Of a stretch of 64,000 nucleotides of DNA, positions 51,808 to 64,000 are shown in pieces. Location of the stretch: positions 13,511,327 to 13,575,326 of the forward strand of contig NC_031769.1 of NCBI RefSeq assembly GCF_001522545.3. Reading direction: 5' to 3'. The translations under genes and the position numbers were made by a program. The DNA is from Parus major (lineage: Eukaryota > Chordata > Aves > Passeriformes > Paridae). The notes beneath the pieces were generated by a model that was not told where the DNA came from, ran no database searches, and saw only the letters and a program-made list of their open reading frames with translations. Position 1 is the first letter of the stretch. The number at the start of each line of letters is the position of its first letter.

Positions 51808-53285
51808 TAATGCTGTTTTCAGCCAGGAATCAAAATTTCAGTCATGCTGAAACTCCATTGGCAAATCCTTGAGAATGAGATGCTTCTTAAATATTCAGAG
51901 TTTTTAAACACTGGTGTTTCCAAAGACAAAAAGTCTAATCTACATATCCTCTGATATTGCTGCATTTGTCATATCTAGGAAGAGAGAAGATAGTGGAGAG
52001 CATACTCTGAATGAAGATATCTATAGTTTCTGTTACCTTTTTTGGGGGATATTCTCATGGTCTGTGCTGGATTTAGGCTGTATGGCTGTGGTTATGAACA
52101 GCTGCAGTGATATTGGTGGCAGTGATATTAGTAAGAGTCCTTTTTTACAGCTCAGTAGCTGTTTATTTTTCTCTTCAGAAGTTCAGTTTTCACTTAAAAT
52201 AACAAAAGCAAACCCCAACTCTTTTTAGTTATAAGGAATTTTATGAGTCAGAAAAGAACTGTTACAACTGGGCTGAGTAAGTAAGGAGTCACTCCAAATG
52301 AGCCACCAAACTCACATGCCAGGACAGCAACACACTCAGCACTGGAGCCTGGCTATGGGAGTGCTGAGTATTTGGGGAGACCCACCAAGCTGGCTGAAAA
52401 ACTGTCCCTCAGAAGAACCTCTGCTGCTTGCTACGAGTCACTAATGTCTCCTCAAAACGTGAGAAGCTGCTGTGCTCTGTATCAGGCCAGCTTTCTGTCC
52501 AAGCCTAATACAAGGCAGATGTAAGCTACACTGACTTTGAAGAACAGGACTGATGGTTGCAAACCACTGACAGATGAGCTCTTGGACACTGAAGGCAGTG
52601 CTGCCTTAGGTGTGCAGCGATCCTGCCCCAGTGTGCAGGTCAAGCCTTGTGGGTGCCCCCTGAAGGGCAGCAAGGTAAAGGAGAGAAAAACGTAAAGAAA
52701 GAAGAATTTAATTCTGTAACATATTTCAGAATTGACACTGGTTTTCATTGCCTGCTATATTTTGTGCCTGACTTTTCTTCTGAGATGTTTGATTTTCATC
52801 ACCATAGTTAATTCTGTAGGACACAGTGCGCTTTGGCACCTTTGTTGTTTTAGGAAACCAAGCAGTATGATCTTCTTCTGTCTGCTTTTAGCAAAAAACA
52901 AAAACAAAAAAAACCCCTTCTTTTCTACAAAATCTGCACTTCATAAGTAACAAAAGATGATGTTTTTGCTTTGCTAAACTCAGAAGCTTGACTCTTTAAA
53001 GCCCCAATTTTTTTCTTGTAAATCCAGTAAATGTCCTCATCCTCTTCCCTTATGTTATAGTAAACTGCATCCACTGGTGACTTCATCCTGCTCCCTAACT
53101 TGCAGGGAGCTGGAAGAAAGCTTTGAAATGTGCCATGTTCATTCTGTAAGGAAGAATATACAGGACACCTGGCTGTTCGTGGACCAGGCAGAAAGTGGGT
53201 CACTGTGCTGGGGAACACTGTGTTGATCTCCACGAGTCAGAGGCCAACCCTTGCCCAGGTAGTCATGGCTTTTCTTCTTTACACA

Positions 53286-53322
53286 GGGAGAGAGAGGGAG
53301 GGAGGGAGAATGTGAGAGGGAG
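53286..53322 (+). repeat. GA-rich low-complexity tract
   Basis: GGGAGAGAGAGGGAGGGAGG followed by GAGAATGTGAGAGGGAG. It is a purine-only strand and could form triplex or G-rich structures. Confidence 0.65.
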
Positions 53323-54074
53323 CAGATGATGCCTGGATCTTGTCTGGGTACAGGACTATGCTGCAGAGAGGATGTGACCCTGAGCTTAGGAGTGTACCTG
53401 GACACTCAAATCTGAAAATAGCTCAAGTGTAAATAGGTTTCTCTTCACACTATGGTTTGGGGTTTGTTCTTTAGCTGAAATAATTTGCCTGTGATTGCTT
53501 CAAGTTGGACCCCTGTCCCTGAGAAGGCTAATCTATACATCGATGACTCTCCACATAAAGAGTCTCTTTTTGAAAAAGAAAAATGAAAAGTTTATTGTGG
53601 CTAACTTGGATCTTAGAATAGCAGGTGGCAATTTAATTGGAAGATGTAAGCTGCTAACTACTAATTTGCATGATTATAAGATTTTGTAATTGCCCTGTAA
53701 AAGTTAATTTGGCATAGGGTTCAGTGAAACTCAACAATGTTAGCATGATTTTGATGTGTGTATGAGATTTGATGTAGCTGTTTGATATGTTCCCCGCTGA
53801 AAGACCAAAGGAGAGATTTGAGGGGGTTATTTTTAAATATATACATGCACATACACAGAGGTGAATCTTGTTGTAATGACCCCCATGGGGCCTGGATAAA
53901 TGCATGCTGTATCAAGGAGTTCATTGCAGCAGGAGTTGGTAATTTGTTCCTTCAATATAATGAGAAAATATCTGGTTGGAACTGAACATTGATACCTAGT
54001 AATTTTTATGAAGATTACCTCACTGATTAACATTTAACTTGCATTTTTAAAAGAGAAATGTTTAAAATCCAAAA

Positions 54075-54626
54075 ATGTGCACTTATATGATAAATACAAC
54101 TTGCACAGAGGAAACAGAAAAACCACCCAACTTTGTATTTAATGTATTAGTGTTTGCTCTAATACAGCTAATTAGAGAGGAAAAAAGTATTTTGTTATTG
54201 GGCATACATGAAGGGGAGTCTGAAGCAGGGCTTATTCTAGTGCCATTTGACTTTGTGTGTGTACTATCTGCAAGAACGTCTTGCAGGCTGCAGTCCGTGA
54301 AAGGTTTCGTGTGTACGGTGTGGATCCTGACAGAGGTTTCAGAACACGGCTGCAAAAGGGAGGAGCTGTGCTGTGGAGAGGGATTAGCTCCAGGCTCTGG
54401 TGTTGCAGGGTCTGGGACTGGTGGGCAAGGTGGGTCCATGCCACAGTCTCTGCCAGCCCCTGTGCCCCTGTGTCAGTCCATAGCCAAGGCACAACAAGGT
54501 GCTCTTGAAAAACTGAGAGAAATGCCAGATTTGCCGCCTTCTTCCTTGTCCTTTCCCTGTAGGCCGGCAGCTCACAGTGGGTCACCTCACTGCCTCAGAG
54601 GACTGTCAAGGATAGAAGTAAGATGA
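54075..54626 (+). other. Longest open frame of the window, probably not a gene
   Basis: 183 codons from an ATG in AT-rich DNA into a GC-richer patch (about 54230-54620) that carries several CpGs. The first part is Val/Leu/Ile-rich and the second Gly/Ser/Pro-rich, with no domain, signal or motif that I recognise. Minus-strand frames of 118 and 117 codons overlap the same patch, showing it is stop-poor in general. No splice or polyadenylation context stands out. It is recorded because it is the longest frame. Confidence 0.08.
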
Positions 54627-54837
54627 GAAAGGGAAGGTGTAGCAGGGGTTGTGCAAAAATACGAGATTCCTGTTGTACATCTACAGCAGATGAGAACAAC
54701 CTATGCTTGACTGAGTTGGTAAGGTACACAAGCACATATCTCACTAAAAGCACAATAATGGAATTGCTGATCCCATATATTTAAATTAGTAACGTGTCGA
54801 TGTGATTCAGTGGACTGGGACCCAGTGTTACTGAAAA

Positions 54838-54858
54838 CAAACACATACACACACACAT
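54838..54858 (+). repeat. Short (CA)n tract
   Basis: ACACATACACACACACATCC, an imperfect CA dinucleotide run. Confidence 0.7.
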
Positions 54859-55753
54859 CCATACTGGTCTTAGAGGATAAAAATTGATTTCTGAAGTAAT
54901 TTTGTTTTGTTTTTTTATCCCTCCCTTCTTGTTTTCCATCGTATCTGGGGGAAAGAAATAAGGGGAAGGTTGCATGTAATGTTTGTATATGGGATATCCA
55001 AGTTAGCTTCTGTGATCCTGGCACGGATGGGTAGGTGACTGTACGCTGTTCTGCAAGGCACGAAGGAAGCACTAAAGACAAAAGGACCAGGAGTGTTCTG
55101 TCTGCTGTGCAGTGGCAGTGGAAAATGGCCTTGCCAAAAGGGTGGGTGGGTCAGGATGGCCTGGAGAGTTACCCTTGCAACTGTTACATGTGTGTTAAAG
55201 GAAATAAAACTGGAAGATTGAGAATAAATTACTACTGAGATTGAAAGCTCAGGGAAATGTATGACAAATATTTAAATATTGCATTATAGTCTCTAGACAA
55301 GCTCTTTTAAGTTGAGAGCGTGGGACTGCTTTTCTAATGGGATGGTGAAAGATGTGTAGATAAAGAAACAATTAGGAAGGAAATTGGAAGTCTGAAGATC
55401 TGAACCTATCTCTTACTCAAATGCTTTAAAGTCATTCAGGTGTTCACAACTATTTAAATACTTCACTTGTTTTATGTGCTTCAAACAAAGCAATGAAGCA
55501 GCACTGTCATAAAGAGCCCAGCCCTGCTCCAGCTAAAATTTGTCTGACATAGACAAAACAAATAAACCCCCCAGAAGCCCAACAGTGCCATTTCATGTGT
55601 AACATTATAGCTACTGAATGAGAGGAAATGTAGGTATGCATCACAGCAAAGTACTCTTAAAAGCTCATTTGGATGGTATGTTTTTACCTACAGGGGAAAC
55701 TACTGTATATGCAAAACTCAGATGAATATTTACAATGTCCAGGAATAGGTACT

Positions 55754-55778
55754 GGGAAGTGGAGGGGGGGTGGGGGGG
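55754..55778 (+). other. G-quadruplex-forming motif
   Basis: GGGAAGTGGAGGGGGGGT is followed by seven more G residues. Four or more G-triplets are present with loops of one to seven bases, which fits the usual intramolecular G4 rule. It stands out sharply from the AT-rich surroundings. No promoter or gene is next to it. Confidence 0.7.
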
Positions 55779-57828
55779 AACATGCTGCAAATGTAATCAT
55801 CTTCTGAATGGTCCAAAACCAAATTGTTCTCACTGCTGTTGCTGAGCAACAGTCCCACTATGGGATTCAGCCTGTGTTAATGTACGGTGGGAGAGCCCAA
55901 CCTACCTAGAGAGTGAGAGATTGGAGCACCAGGAGAGGCAGCAGAGTGGTCTGGCATGGCTGAGCTCCACTTCCCAGCAGCTGTGATCCCCCAAGTACAT
56001 ATTTTCCCCATTCTCCTGGCCTTTTTTGGGCAATTTCCGCTCATAGCAGGCTTTAAATAAATAGGGAAGCAAGACCAGTAGCAGAGTGCAGTGCTACTCT
56101 GCTGTTGTAGCAGGCTGGTTTGTATCTCGGCCACTTTCTGTGAAGTAAAGCATTAGCACTTCTGAGGTGTTCAAAGATGCTGAAACGCTGGGGAAGGAAA
56201 GGGAAAAGCAAATAACAAGTCTACCAGAAAATTCACGGGATTTAAAAGCAGTGCCCCTCTGTGACTTCAGTTCTGAAGACCACAGGTGCTCTCATTAGGT
56301 GGTAACACAGTAAAAATCCACTGTCTAAAGTACAATACTCCACTGTACTTTGAAATTAAAATTCTGGAATACTTAATCATCTGACACAATATGATTTCAG
56401 TTTTCATTTGCTTCCTTCAGAGGATTATTCTTTAAGCAACCAATTTAGAGACAGAGAAAGGAAAAGGAAACCACAAAAAATGCATGTTCAAATAATGTTA
56501 TAGGCTTTTCTGAAGTAAAAGAAAACAAAAGACAAACCAAAAAAAAACAAACAAAAAAAGCCGAACCAAAAAGTGATTTGTGGCTGACGGGATGACTGGA
56601 GAGAGTTTACTGTACCAAGGTGTATAGGAAAATGGTACATTGGAATAGAGATATTTCACATGTGTATATGACACACCCTGTAATATAGTTCTTGGCTGAT
56701 TTTGCTCTGTTGTTCATAATGCAGTGTAAAGCTGACAGTCTTCTGGATGGAGGAGTAAATCTGGACTTGCCCTGGTTTCATAATCAAAATGTTTTATAAC
56801 ACTTTCAACTTTAGCTATTTTTTAAGAAACTGAATCTTTGTTTTTCTCAGTAACTTTCCCACCAATGTGGTATTTGTAGTATGGAATAAATTCTACCTAC
56901 TTTCAGTCCGTATCCCTAAAATTATTACTCTATATGAAACTCTAATTGAAAATACGGTCATTTAGACTGAGTTATCAATGGACAGATTGACCCTTTACAG
57001 AAATAGACTTGTAGGGAAGGAAAGAAACAAAAGAGTAAAATTAACAGCTGCAGCCACAAAATGCCTTATTGCATATGCATTTGAAGAGTGGTACCTGGTA
57101 GATGTTCTTAGTGATAAACCAACACTGTGTTTGTATCCCAGTCCCCAGACTGCCAGGGCTGTTCTGTCTATGTGGACACGTTTCGAAATCATCACAGCTG
57201 GATCTCACCTCAATATACGACCAAACTGAGGGCTAAGTGTAAACAAGTATAACCTTTCACATGCCCCAGATCAAGATCTCATTCCTGCTGGGAGACAGGA
57301 AAAAAAATACAATCCAGAATGTGTAACCCTCTATGATTCCACTTCCTTCATGCAAGAGGAAAACTTCCTTTTACAAAATTGGAGAATAAAGTTTTCCTGC
57401 TTGTTAGACTGGCTGCCAAGCTGCTGATTTTGGGGTAGCAGTTTAATAGAGTTCCTTGCACTCATGACAGCCTAGGTGGGAAATTGCAGAAGAGCACAGA
57501 GGAAACTCTCACAATATACTTACCCCCTATTATTTCTCAGCTTATTCTGAAATTAGGAAATAATATGGAAACAGCAGGAGGATTCCTAGCCTTGCGCTAT
57601 TTCCTTCCCCTGTGATCATGAAGTTTTATTGCTGCATGAGCCCTACCATTTCAGAGGAGCTCAGCAAGAGGCAAGGTTTTCCTAAGTGTGGGTGGTCATG
57701 TCTGTGTATTCAGTAGAAGCAATAGGGTTACTCAGCTTGAAAAAAGGCAGCTCGAGATGAACTATGGAAGAATAATTTTCAAAGAGAAAATAACGAAAAA
57801 CTAACAAAAGCACCCGGGGATTTAATTC

Positions 57829-57843
57829 TTTTTTTTTTTTTTT
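57829..57843 (+). repeat. T15 homopolymer
   Basis: Isolated T run followed by a pyrimidine-rich stretch (CCTTCCCTTTTGG). No exon follows. Confidence 0.85.
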
Positions 57844-60800
57844 CCTTCCCTTTTGGTAATTGCCACTGAAGAGTCTGGCACTGAAATGACATCATTAAGT
57901 CAAGGTATCTCACTCATACACTTATGGAAAAAATTGTATGAAATAAAAGGAGACTCAACCTATTGCATTGGAAAGCTCTTCTGGTAAAAAAACAGTTATA
58001 TACAGAAAGATGATGTGCTTGCTGATGCAGGCAGAAGTATAAACATTTTTAAATAATTTGTGATTTTAAATTTTTAGTATTTTACTATTATTTATAGGTG
58101 CAGATACTCACAGTCATATCCACCTTTATGACTGTATTAACATCATTTGTATCAGAGCTCCTTTTTCAAAACGCATGTATAAATAGGTTTCCTGGAAGAC
58201 AATTTTGTCAAGCCCCTAAACTTTGCTTTTAAGCAAATAGTGCATAGGGAAAAAATGTTGACTATTGAATATTAGCAATACACTGCTTGTAAATAAGCAG
58301 CAAAGGAATATTGCCACATACTGTGCAGTGGGTAGTGTTGACCTGTAAGAAAACTCTTTCAAGAACTTCATATAATTGGAGAAATATGGGTTTTTTCCCC
58401 AGAAAACTGGTGATAACTAGCTGTTCCAGTCAGTGCAGTTAATATTCCTCTTTTTCTTTCCATAGGTATATAATAGAAAATCATAATGGCAGAACCCTGT
58501 TTTTCCTTCCTTAGAATATTAGATATGCCCACAAGTAGTTTAGGTGCACATGCTACAGCATAAAAGAGGATTAGGCTACAGTGTCCACTCTGCACCTGCA
58601 AGTAACCCCTCTGAAGATCATGAAGAAAGGAGCAACTCCAAATATTATACTGTACTCAACCATGTTCCTCCTGAGGCTAGTTAACTAAAATTCAACTAGT
58701 AAAAAAGAAAATACTCCTATTTTCACGTATTTATGTATTTGCTTGCTTATAGTCACGGAAAGTTGCTACAAGTAGAGACATACTTTAAAGCACACAGATA
58801 CTACCTAGTATAATTCCTGATCATTGACATCCTAGGTTCAGAACACATGAAAAACAGTTAATGAAAAACCAAATCTTTCCACTTTCTTTGTGGAAATAAG
58901 TTAATGTTAGAAGGACAAATCTGGAAAATACTGACATGGAAAACTAGAGACTTTTTGTTAATGGAGCAGCATTTCTATTACAAAACTTACACTAGTAACT
59001 TCATAATTAAAGAGAAATTTCTCTCCCTTGAGCATCTGGATGCTACAAGCTTTTGCTTTAGTTTTGGTCCTCATTTCCTCCCTTCATGCTGGTTTTCAGC
59101 CTGCTGTGGAAAATGAGGGGTACTGCAGTGTTCTTGAAAGCAGAAAATATCTGCTCCTCTGATTTGAATTTACAAAGTAAAATGCTCTCCTCTTCAAGCT
59201 CTGCTCTGTGCTTTGTGTACTTTCATATGGTTAGAACAGGATTAATTTATTTTCTACACTTGCTGCTATCTCTTCTCACTCTGGGGCTGTCACATCTCTT
59301 GCTCCGACAGGCATGGGAAGGGAGAACTTATCATTGCATTTAGATGGAATTTGAGGAAATATTTTGTCAATTCTATTGCTCTGCATCATGCTTATCTTCA
59401 TGATTCATGAGATTCCCATTGCTATTTCTCCATGGCCAGGTAGGGAGGGAACTCAAGAACTGTACCTATGATTTGCCCTGTTACTCAGAAAAATTGGCTG
59501 CTAACAGATGAGCCTAAATTGCTTCTTTTTATAAGTGAAACATCTCACACACATCTCTGCTCCCCCTTTGAGCCCTCCAAAGCAGGATAGTGTTGCTGTT
59601 CACTACCATACTGCAAGTTAGCTTCTCCCTTAAATGAGGTTTCAGGCTGAGAATTCCCCTTGTGTGCTTTAAGACACCTTTTCTCCATCTCTGAACACAG
59701 GGGCTGTCAGACCAGGAAAACAGAAAGACAGATGAGCCACTGCTCTTGGTGACTTTTGGATGGTAGAAAATATATGTGTGCAACCCTTTTGGAGGTTGGC
59801 CCTGGAGCACAGGGCACCCTCTGTCCTGGCTTCAGCTTTTCAGGAGTGACTGCAGGGCACAGCCACAGTTCTGCCTTTCTCTCCTGCAGCAGAGTGTCTT
59901 CACCCAGCAGAGCAGAGAGCCCACGTACATGGGATGCATACAAACTGCTTATTGTCTTTCTGTCAGGAGCATCACCAAATCGTCTCACTTTCCCCAAATA
60001 AAAGCAGATCTGGATTGCAGAGCTGGCAAGAAAAACAAACAGCAACCCTGTTTTAAGTGAAAACACTGCCAGATGCCATGAGTAACACAGAGAACTAGCG
60101 TGAGACAGATACTGGGGAAGAGTAGCTTAATAGTTTTAATAGCAGTTTTCTTACCTCTGTCTGTTTATGAAAGCAGATAAGCAAAAAAAAGCCTTTCCCT
60201 CTCTTTTTTTTTTTGTTATGAAGCAATGCATACTCTGTGCTGAATGCCTCGGTGCAATGCTTCTTTTCCTTCTATCAGCTTGATGTAGAAATCTAAATAT
60301 CAGCAAGCAGGCTGGGGTTTGGGCCAGTTTTAATGAGATAATACCGCATAAGGGATTGATCTCAGATACATTTAAGAGGCCTCCCAGCTACTGCTTTGCA
60401 ATACACTGCAGATTCTGCAGCCTAGGAAAAGAAACAGATAATTAGTGAGATGTATGAAGAAATGCAGAATACAAACTTAGTCCCCAAGACATTTCACGCC
60501 CTGTGGATTGCAGACTCTTGTGCCAGGCTTATGCAGTTGTTTATTTTTTTGTCTGCCAAGCATGGGTGACAAAATTTGACAGGCACTATGCTTACTTATC
60601 TGTTTTTTGTGAAGTAATGCTTTTGCACATTTTTCTTCATTATAAGCTCTGAACAAGTGAGGTGCAACGTTCTACTTAAATAGCTTCTGCATGCAAACAG
60701 CAACATCACAAAGACAGGTTGTAGGAGAAAACACAATGGGAAATAGAATTTTAAAAACAGTATGGAAGAAGCGGGGAAAAATATATTTCCTTAAGTATTA

Positions 60801-61426
60801 GTTATCCTTTTGTAATAGTTCACTTTGTGCCGTGACAGGAATGGAATGTATTCCATGGTACAAAATTGTTTCCTGGGAATGAAAAAGTGATTGACACCTA
60901 AGTTTGAATTATTGTGAATATGTGGAAAAAATGGGATTTTACACATCAACAAAGCCAATAAGAAGTTTGAAAAGCATGTTTGTATTGGGAGAATTTTATT
61001 ATAGAACAGTCTAGTTTTTAAAAGAAAAATGGTCCTCGTGCAGTAGGCTCTAGTTGTGAACAAAGCACCATTCAACAAGAAGGAAATGCTTTAACAGCTC
61101 AATTATTGATGATGCTGAGTCAGGAACCTGTGGATTTAAAGTCTACATTTGCTTTGTCACTGGAAGTAGGGAATCAGCCATAATAGAAAACCCAAGGATT
61201 TCTGATATGCCTACACTGGAAATGATGCATTTCTGATTCTGATGATATTTCTGTTAGACAAGTGATGGGCCAAGTACTGAAACCCTTCCACACCTCTAAT
61301 TCCTTTCCTAGACAGGCCAGTTCTGCTTCAATCCAGTTGAGCTTTTACTGACAAAAGAAGAACTGTTTTCTGCCTCACACTCCCCCTAATCTTGGCACCT
61401 CTGGGAGACCTGTGTGCATCCCTGCC

Positions 61427-61500
61427 ATGGCTGGGCACTTCGGAGCTGCTCAAGCACCCACGTCTTTGACTAGCACCTCCGCAGTGGAAGCAGTGTGTGG
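61427..61500 (+). other. Weak candidate 5' coding exon (Kozak ATG plus donor)
   Basis: CTGCCATGG gives an ATG in strong Kozak context. The frame stays open for 24 codons (MAGHFGAAQAPTSLTSTSAV and on) to TGG|GTAAGTG, a near-perfect donor at 61501. The stretch is GC-richer than its surroundings and has CpGs. No promoter element, acceptor or partner exon is visible, and the peptide is not recognised. Chance is the default explanation. Confidence 0.15.
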
Positions 61501-61506
61501 GTAAGT

Positions 61507-63598
61507 GAATAGCACAGAGTGCTGCCTCTAGTTTTCTGAAATATGAATTGAATTTACTTTGTGTAAAGGATGAAAGAAACTCTGCTCTCCATGAGAAACA
61601 TCCAAAGAAAAATCAGGACGTCAAATGGGCAGAGCATTGTTTGGCCAGAATGGCCTTTCACATTCATAGCACTTGGGCTGAATTATCATTATGTATTCCC
61701 ATTGCCTGCCTCTATTGTCTGCACACTGTGACACAAGTTATTCCATTCCACCCCTCTGCAGAAAAAGATAGGCATAGGCCTTTGTAGCCTGAAAGAAAAT
61801 ATTTTTATTGGGCCATTCCTGATAAACGTTTTTACACAATTACCTTACCTTTCAGCTGTCAAAGTACTGTAAAATTTTCAAGAATAAAGAGACCATTAGG
61901 AGGCATTAGCCAAGAAGTGAGAACCCTAATTACTTCTTCAAGTAAGTTATAAATGAAAGCAGCTGAGTTTCTGAAGGCTTGTCACCTTTGCAGTCATTTC
62001 AATAGACCTTTTCTATCCTATACCAGATGAAGTGGAGCAGTAAATGTAATGCACTTAGTCACATTAGTCCTAGTGCTGTGTTTTCTTTAAAGAAGAACTT
62101 ACTTGAACTCCCTGCAGCCTCACTCAGTGAAGAAGCGCTGAGAATGTAGACTTGTTACTGGAAAATATCCTTTGCATTTGCAATAAAAACTTGGACACCC
62201 ATATGGCCTGCAAATGGTCTATGTCCAACCAAGAAACAATTGGGTTCTGTTGTTCCTTAGATAAAAGAGTATCAAAACCAGTCTGACTTTAAGAGATAGG
62301 TTCTGGTTTCTTTCACTTAAGTGTATGCAGTTTTATGATTCAGTAGGAGAATAGCTAGATGCTTTTTTCTCAAAGGTGAATAATGTCCCTCCCTACTTTG
62401 GTATGACTTGATTTGTTGTATCCCTGTCTGTTATGTGATACTTCTGGAGAGGAAGGCAAAATTTCCCCAAGCAGAGGCACTGCTGTCTTCCCAACAGACC
62501 TGCCACAACCAGAGGGGCATTCAGAGCATGAGGTGCTGCAAACCAGGCAGTGTCTCTCAGTTACAGCACACACTGCATCCTGGCTGCTTCATTACCAATA
62601 TGGAAAGCTTTTTCTATGAACTGCTTCATCTGTTATCTATCAATTGCTTGCCTCGGTAAATTAGTTTTTTTTTAAAAGCATCTATATTCATGTACAATGT
62701 GTGGGTGATGTTTTTCGCTTCTTCTTTGTGTAAGTGTGGTCTATCCCTGTTACAGAAAGCCTTTGGGGAATATTATAGTATTAGAATCTCCTGAAAACTG
62801 ATAGTTAAGTACTTATCATCAGGAATAAGTGAATCAAACCAATTTTCTTTCATTTTTACTTTCAGAAAGATGATTTTGTAGGACAAGGCTCTTTAATTGG
62901 ATGTCTCAGCCCTGTGAGATAAACACAAATTTTCTTTATCTGCATAAAGAGAATATATCACAGAAAAGATAAGAGTATAGTAACACTGTCCATTATATAG
63001 ATATATCTTTCTAGCTCACACCGATTCTCTGTATCAGACATGGTTTTTAACACAAATGAAAGCATATTAGCCTCAGAGGATACCAGTCAGAAATACATGT
63101 TTCCTAATTAGCACTTTGATGTAGCTTTGTCCAGGTAACATACATAGCTTTAATCATAGCAAGGCATTGTCTCTGATGGTCAGCAAATCCCTAGGTCATC
63201 TTTTCATCTTACAGTCTGATGTCTCACAGATAAATGCCTAGAAAGACTTCCTTTTAATACCTGCTTACTGGCAGGTGCATTATGGGAGGCTCACCTTGAT
63301 CCTTAAGATGCAGAAATTGCTTGGAACAAAGACCCAATAATAATGTAAAATCTTCTCCCAAATGTGTCTATTTCTCAGATCTTTTCTGGCTTATCAGCAA
63401 GTTTTCTGACAGAAAAATTAAAAGTGCAATTTTATTTAGAACGTGTGATAGCAGAACAGGTCTCAATTTCTTCTGAAAGTCTGTCAAAAGCAAAAATATT
63501 ATAAATTCATAATATATTAATCATATAAACCCACTAGGGAATTTGTTGCTTCTGGCTTTATCTGTCATAGGGAAAGTCACACAACTCAAATGATTCCG
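61507..63598. other. No gene recognised
   Basis: AT-rich sequence with frames of at most 83 codons and no recognisable element. If the exon at 63705-63840 belongs to a minus-strand gene, this is its downstream intron or its 3' flank. Confidence 0.5.
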
Positions 63599-63604
63599 TT
63601 TATT
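63599..63604 (-). terminator. Possible polyadenylation signal AATAAA
   Basis: On the minus strand GAAATAAACGG lies about 65 bases past the in-frame TGA at 63668-63670 and is followed by a GTTGTGTG-type stretch, which could serve as a downstream GU-rich element. It matters only if the exon candidate at the right edge is terminal. AATAAA words are frequent in AT-rich DNA. Confidence 0.25.
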
Positions 63605-63704
63605 TCAGTATTATAACAAATCAAATACAGTTTGTGACTCCATGGTTCATGATGCATTCAGGCTGGCTCAGAAGGTGCCGGAAGGGAGCAAGCTGGGTCT
63701 GTAC

Positions 63705-63840
63705 CTGAGCTGGGCAAAGGACCAGGACTCCCCATCTGCTTCCTTTTGCATTGCATAGACATTGTAGGGTTTCCGAGTCCTTTCTGCAAGCTTGACTTCA
63801 TTGGGCCGCTCGTGGTGAGAGCTGTGGATGGGCATTCGTA
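63705..63840 (-). CDS. Probable coding exon, gene not identified
   Basis: On the minus strand a stretch of 136 bases lies between TCCTGCAG (acceptor, cut at 63840/63841) and CTCAG|GTACAG (consensus donor, cut at 63704/63705). With two leading and two trailing bases it holds 44 complete codons that read RMPIHSSHHERPNEVKLAER, then a stretch with RKPYNVYAMQKEADGESWSF. The codons are varied and include CpG codons, and the peptide is charged and soluble in character, unlike the window's chance frames. The frame stays open past the donor to TGA at 63668, so a terminal exon ending in SLLPSGTF is another reading. One other frame is also open (YECPSTALTTSG...), so frame choice is a judgement. Part of a cytoplasmic or secreted protein is possible. 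I do not recognise the family. Confidence 0.5.
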
Positions 63841-64000
63841 CTGCAGGACAGACCTGGAATTATCTCGGAATTATTATCAAGACCTGGGAAAGAAAAATTG
63901 ATCATGGAGTATCAGCTAAAGGATTTGAATCCAAAACGTTTCGAAGCAAAGAAAAAATGCAGTGGATAATGCAAGGCTGAATATTGTTAGCACAAATTTG

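Larger units (their letters stand above)
51341..54074. other. No gene recognised
   Basis: AT-rich DNA with A17 at 51791-51807 and a GA-rich patch at 53286-53322. Short frames only. No family was recognised. Confidence 0.5.
54859..61426. other. No gene recognised
   Basis: AT-rich DNA with the G-rich motif at 55754, an A-rich patch at about 56527-56571 (AACAAACAAAAAAAGCC) and T15 at 57829-57843. Frames are at most 119 codons and without domains. No repeat family was identified. Confidence 0.5.

Noticed and set aside
54075..54626. 183-codon open frame as a protein-coding gene
   Set aside because: No domain or splice context. Overlapping frames on the opposite strand show the GC-richer patch is stop-poor. 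The composition changes abruptly from AT-driven to GC-driven residues.
1..64000. CRISPR arrays, operons, phage or integron structures
   Set aside because: The sequence is vertebrate nuclear DNA. There are no spaced identical repeats of 23-40 bases and no tightly packed genes.

Overview
The window looks like avian nuclear DNA from a gene-poor region, either intergenic or intronic. It is AT-rich and CpG-poor, and no open reading frame exceeds 183 codons. Old interspersed repeats are sparse. The clearest repeat is a CR1 LINE 3' end at 25417-25812, which closes with the octamer tail (ATTCTGTG)n typical of birds. A second CR1 piece at 29745-29965 (minus) still reads as the C-terminal half of the reverse-transcriptase ORF. 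Older amniote repeats (two MIR-like SINEs, two CR1/L3-like LINE 3' ends, several shorter relics) complete a picture that fits a bird better than a mammal or a repeat-rich reptile. The species cannot be told from the sequence.

Layout: 1-14 kb is AT-rich sequence without a recognisable gene. It holds an X-box-like palindrome (8425), a DR1-like nuclear-receptor half-site pair (11397) and one weak exon-like stretch (4034-4219). From 14.5 to 26.3 kb there are a MIR relic, a 31-bp duplication, a cluster of old LINE-derived pieces at 19.6-20.1 kb, an AT-rich cruciform-prone tract at 23.9 kb, the CR1 3' end and another MIR-like relic. From 29.7 to 34.8 kb there are the CR1 ORF2 piece, a tRNA-derived SINE with a conserved central segment resembling the V-SINE superfamily (about 34190-34462, minus), and a 17-bp minisatellite. 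From 36 to 58 kb the sequence is mostly featureless, apart from homopolymers, simple repeats, an in-frame 54-bp tandem duplication (41161-41269), a second L3-like 3' end (51218-51340, minus) and a strong G-quadruplex motif (55754-55778).

The only segment that reads convincingly as protein-coding is at the right edge on the minus strand (63705-63840). It is open, has balanced codon use, a splice acceptor and a consensus donor. An alternative reading makes it a terminal exon with an in-frame stop and an AATAAA signal about 65 bases further on. If it is an exon, the rest of the window is either the next intron or the 3' flank of that gene. I could not identify the gene.

No multi-gene system, operon, CRISPR array or structural RNA gene was found. 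The most unusual item is the V-SINE-like element with a preserved B box.
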